A stretch of DNA of 64,000 nt. It comes from Dipylidium caninum (lineage: Eukaryota > Platyhelminthes > Cestoda > Cyclophyllidea > Dipylidiidae). The position numbers were made by a program, and so were the translations under genes. The notes below the pieces were generated by a model, which was not told where the DNA came from, did not search any database, and worked only from the letters and a program-made list of their open reading frames with translations. The stretch lies in NCBI GenBank assembly GCA_017562135.1, contig QEYB01001217.1, forward strand, positions 372,001 to 436,000, read 5' to 3'. Shown piece by piece: positions 62,571 to 64,000 of the stretch. Position 1 is the stretch's first letter, and every line of letters begins with the position of its first letter.

Positions 62571-62724
62571 ATGGGGCCTGCGAAAGTTGGGCTTCAGATG
62601 AGCTATCGCGACAAAGTGGGGAAGAAGATCTTTGAGCAGGACGAAGATGGGAAGCTAATCTACGCGAGAGCAGAGACGCCCAATTTGACTGCTCTCGAAC
62701 TTAAAGGGGAACGTTTTCATCATT
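62571..62724 (+). CDS. Weak candidate first exon of an unidentified gene
   Basis: From ATG the frame reads MGPAKVGLQMSYRDKVGKKI, then FEQDEDGKLIYARAE and TPNLTALELKGERF, to a good CATT|GTAAGA donor at phase 1. The amino-acid composition looks protein-like, unlike the surrounding ORFs. I do not recognise the family and no following exon is evident before the window ends. It could equally start inside, after the CAG at 62594-62596. Confidence 0.3.
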
Positions 62725-64000
62725 GTAAGACGCTTACACACTTCTCGCTCCATCCGCTGATAAATTGGTGTGTAAAGTCGCTACTCTGTCTCCGCCGAGA
62801 CTCCAAATCAACTCGAAATTTTATGTTTTTTATTTATTTCTGACATGCACTGTGCCAATGCCAGTCACGACCCACGGGATTTTAAGCACCGGCGAGTAGT
62901 CCGACGAAGTAACGACAGTCCGCAGTCCGAGAGGCAGTCCCGACTCCCTTTTGAGGGCTCTGCACTTTCCGCCTCGAGGGCCGGAAAACGCCGGGCTCCG
63001 ATGCCTCGTCCACACTAAAGCGTATCCATGACGCCAAATTAGGTGCACCTTCGTCCCACCGGACGCGAGGCCATAAAACTCCAGGTAATGGCCGTCGGGT
63101 ATAACCACTCCCTGAATATGAGTATGCGGGGGATTTTCTAGCAAAACATCCACTGCAGTATTAAAAAAACCTCCGATGTCGATGAGTAAGTCCACGGACG
63201 TGGAGGGACGTGGAGGAGTTGAGGAAGGAGGGGGGGGGGGGAGGGGGGCATTTAGTATGCCCAGGATTTCTAGACGGACAAGAACAAATAATGCTAATGG
63301 CTTTTTCTAACCGACCTAAAGTCCGGCCAGAGGTTAACTCCCCACTTTCATGCGGGCCGCCTCATCAGACCTGTTTCTCCTCAGTGTCCTCAGGCGCCTC
63401 CTCCCTCGGTTTTCTCCTCATGTCTCCTACTCCTCCGTGGCAGCGGAGACTGTACACTGCGCCTCAGGCTCAGGATAGGGTGGAGAGGAGATTTGGCGGT
63501 ATGCTGTATTAGAACAAAGTGAACCGAGAGTCATGTAAACAAACGGTAAGGTATGTTTCCTTAGAGCATCACGCCCGATTTGGACGAACTGACTGGGTTG
63601 ACTAGAGTTTTAACGACCACAAAGAAGGAAAATACAGAAAAAAGGGAGTTAACTCAATCTACGGTTCCTCCTTCTTAGAGGCTTTTATTTTATCTGGAAG
63701 AACGGGCCGGTGGTAACTTTCATTCGAGCTGAATAAAAAGTCCAGACATGGCCGACATTCCGCAATAGTCAACCGATATTTGTTTTTTCTGTAGGTAAAA
63801 GAATGCTCAACGTAAAAAATAGAAATAGGAGGCAGAAAAATACATTTTTCCTGCTGACAAAATGAACTGTATTGTTCCAGTGGTTGTGAATCACATTGCA
63901 TGACGGGGACCACCAACAAATGAGATTTCGGGGAAAGCAGGACCCTTCAAGTTACTGACATGCATCTAGTCAGGGAAATGAACTCATCATGTCGCCCTTG
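62725..64000. other. End of window, no recognised gene
   Basis: Contains a G-rich run near 63226-63247 and ORFs on both strands, the longest a 121-codon minus-strand frame at 62830-63195, without recognisable homology. Composition becomes AT-richer again after about 63.5 kb. Confidence 0.35.

Noticed and set aside
62830..63195. 121-codon minus-strand ORF
   Set aside because: It starts at a GTG codon, has no recognisable domain and no splice context; in GC-rich sequence this length is expected by chance.
1..64000. CRISPR arrays, prophage, bacterial operons, rRNA or tRNA genes
   Set aside because: No regularly spaced direct repeats, no prokaryotic gene layout and no rRNA-like sequence. I saw no tRNA cloverleaf, but a tRNAscan-SE run would be needed to exclude one fully.

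Overview
This is a eukaryotic nuclear window from an intron-rich animal genome. It is most likely a flatworm, and I lean towards a tapeworm. The pointers are a 28-kDa-type sigma glutathione S-transferase like that of schistosomes, introns ranging from 30 bp to over 4 kb, small split genes packed close together, and possible spliced-leader acceptors. The species is not resolved. Gene models were built by hand from exon homology, splice sites and reading phase. They are not backed by transcripts.

Layout. (1) 347-25235, plus strand: the C-terminal three quarters of an SLC12A9-like cation-chloride cotransporter in 13 exons, with its 5' end off the window. (2) 25865-27386, minus: a complete short reticulon in 7 exons, tail to tail with SLC12A9. 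(3) 28372-29024, minus: a complete 110-residue protein of unknown family in 3 exons. (4) 29140-29427, plus: cytochrome c oxidase subunit VIc in two exons split by a 30-bp intron, head to head with gene 3 across only 115 bp. A possible first exon of another plus-strand gene follows at 29713. (5) 29797-34491, minus: tRNA-dihydrouridine synthase DUS4L in 5 exons. (6) 35421 to about 45585 or 46895, minus: exocyst subunit EXO70/EXOC7 in about 20 exons, with a decayed mariner transposon at 37814-39030 in one intron. (7) 47288-49859, minus: a sigma-class GST lacking only a tiny first exon. (8) About 50.3-64 kb: a visibly GC-richer stretch with microsatellites, G-runs and polypurine tracts, where I could not recognise any gene; three weak coding candidates are listed.

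The recognised genes are mostly housekeeping: membrane transport, ER shaping, respiration, tRNA modification, exocytosis and detoxification. They share no pathway. The architecture is the more interesting part: a compact divergent promoter, an ultra-short intron, a candidate trans-spliced tandem pair, a GC-AG intron, and a pair of exons in EXOC7 that could be mutually exclusive. I found no prokaryotic-type system, CRISPR array, rRNA or tRNA gene.
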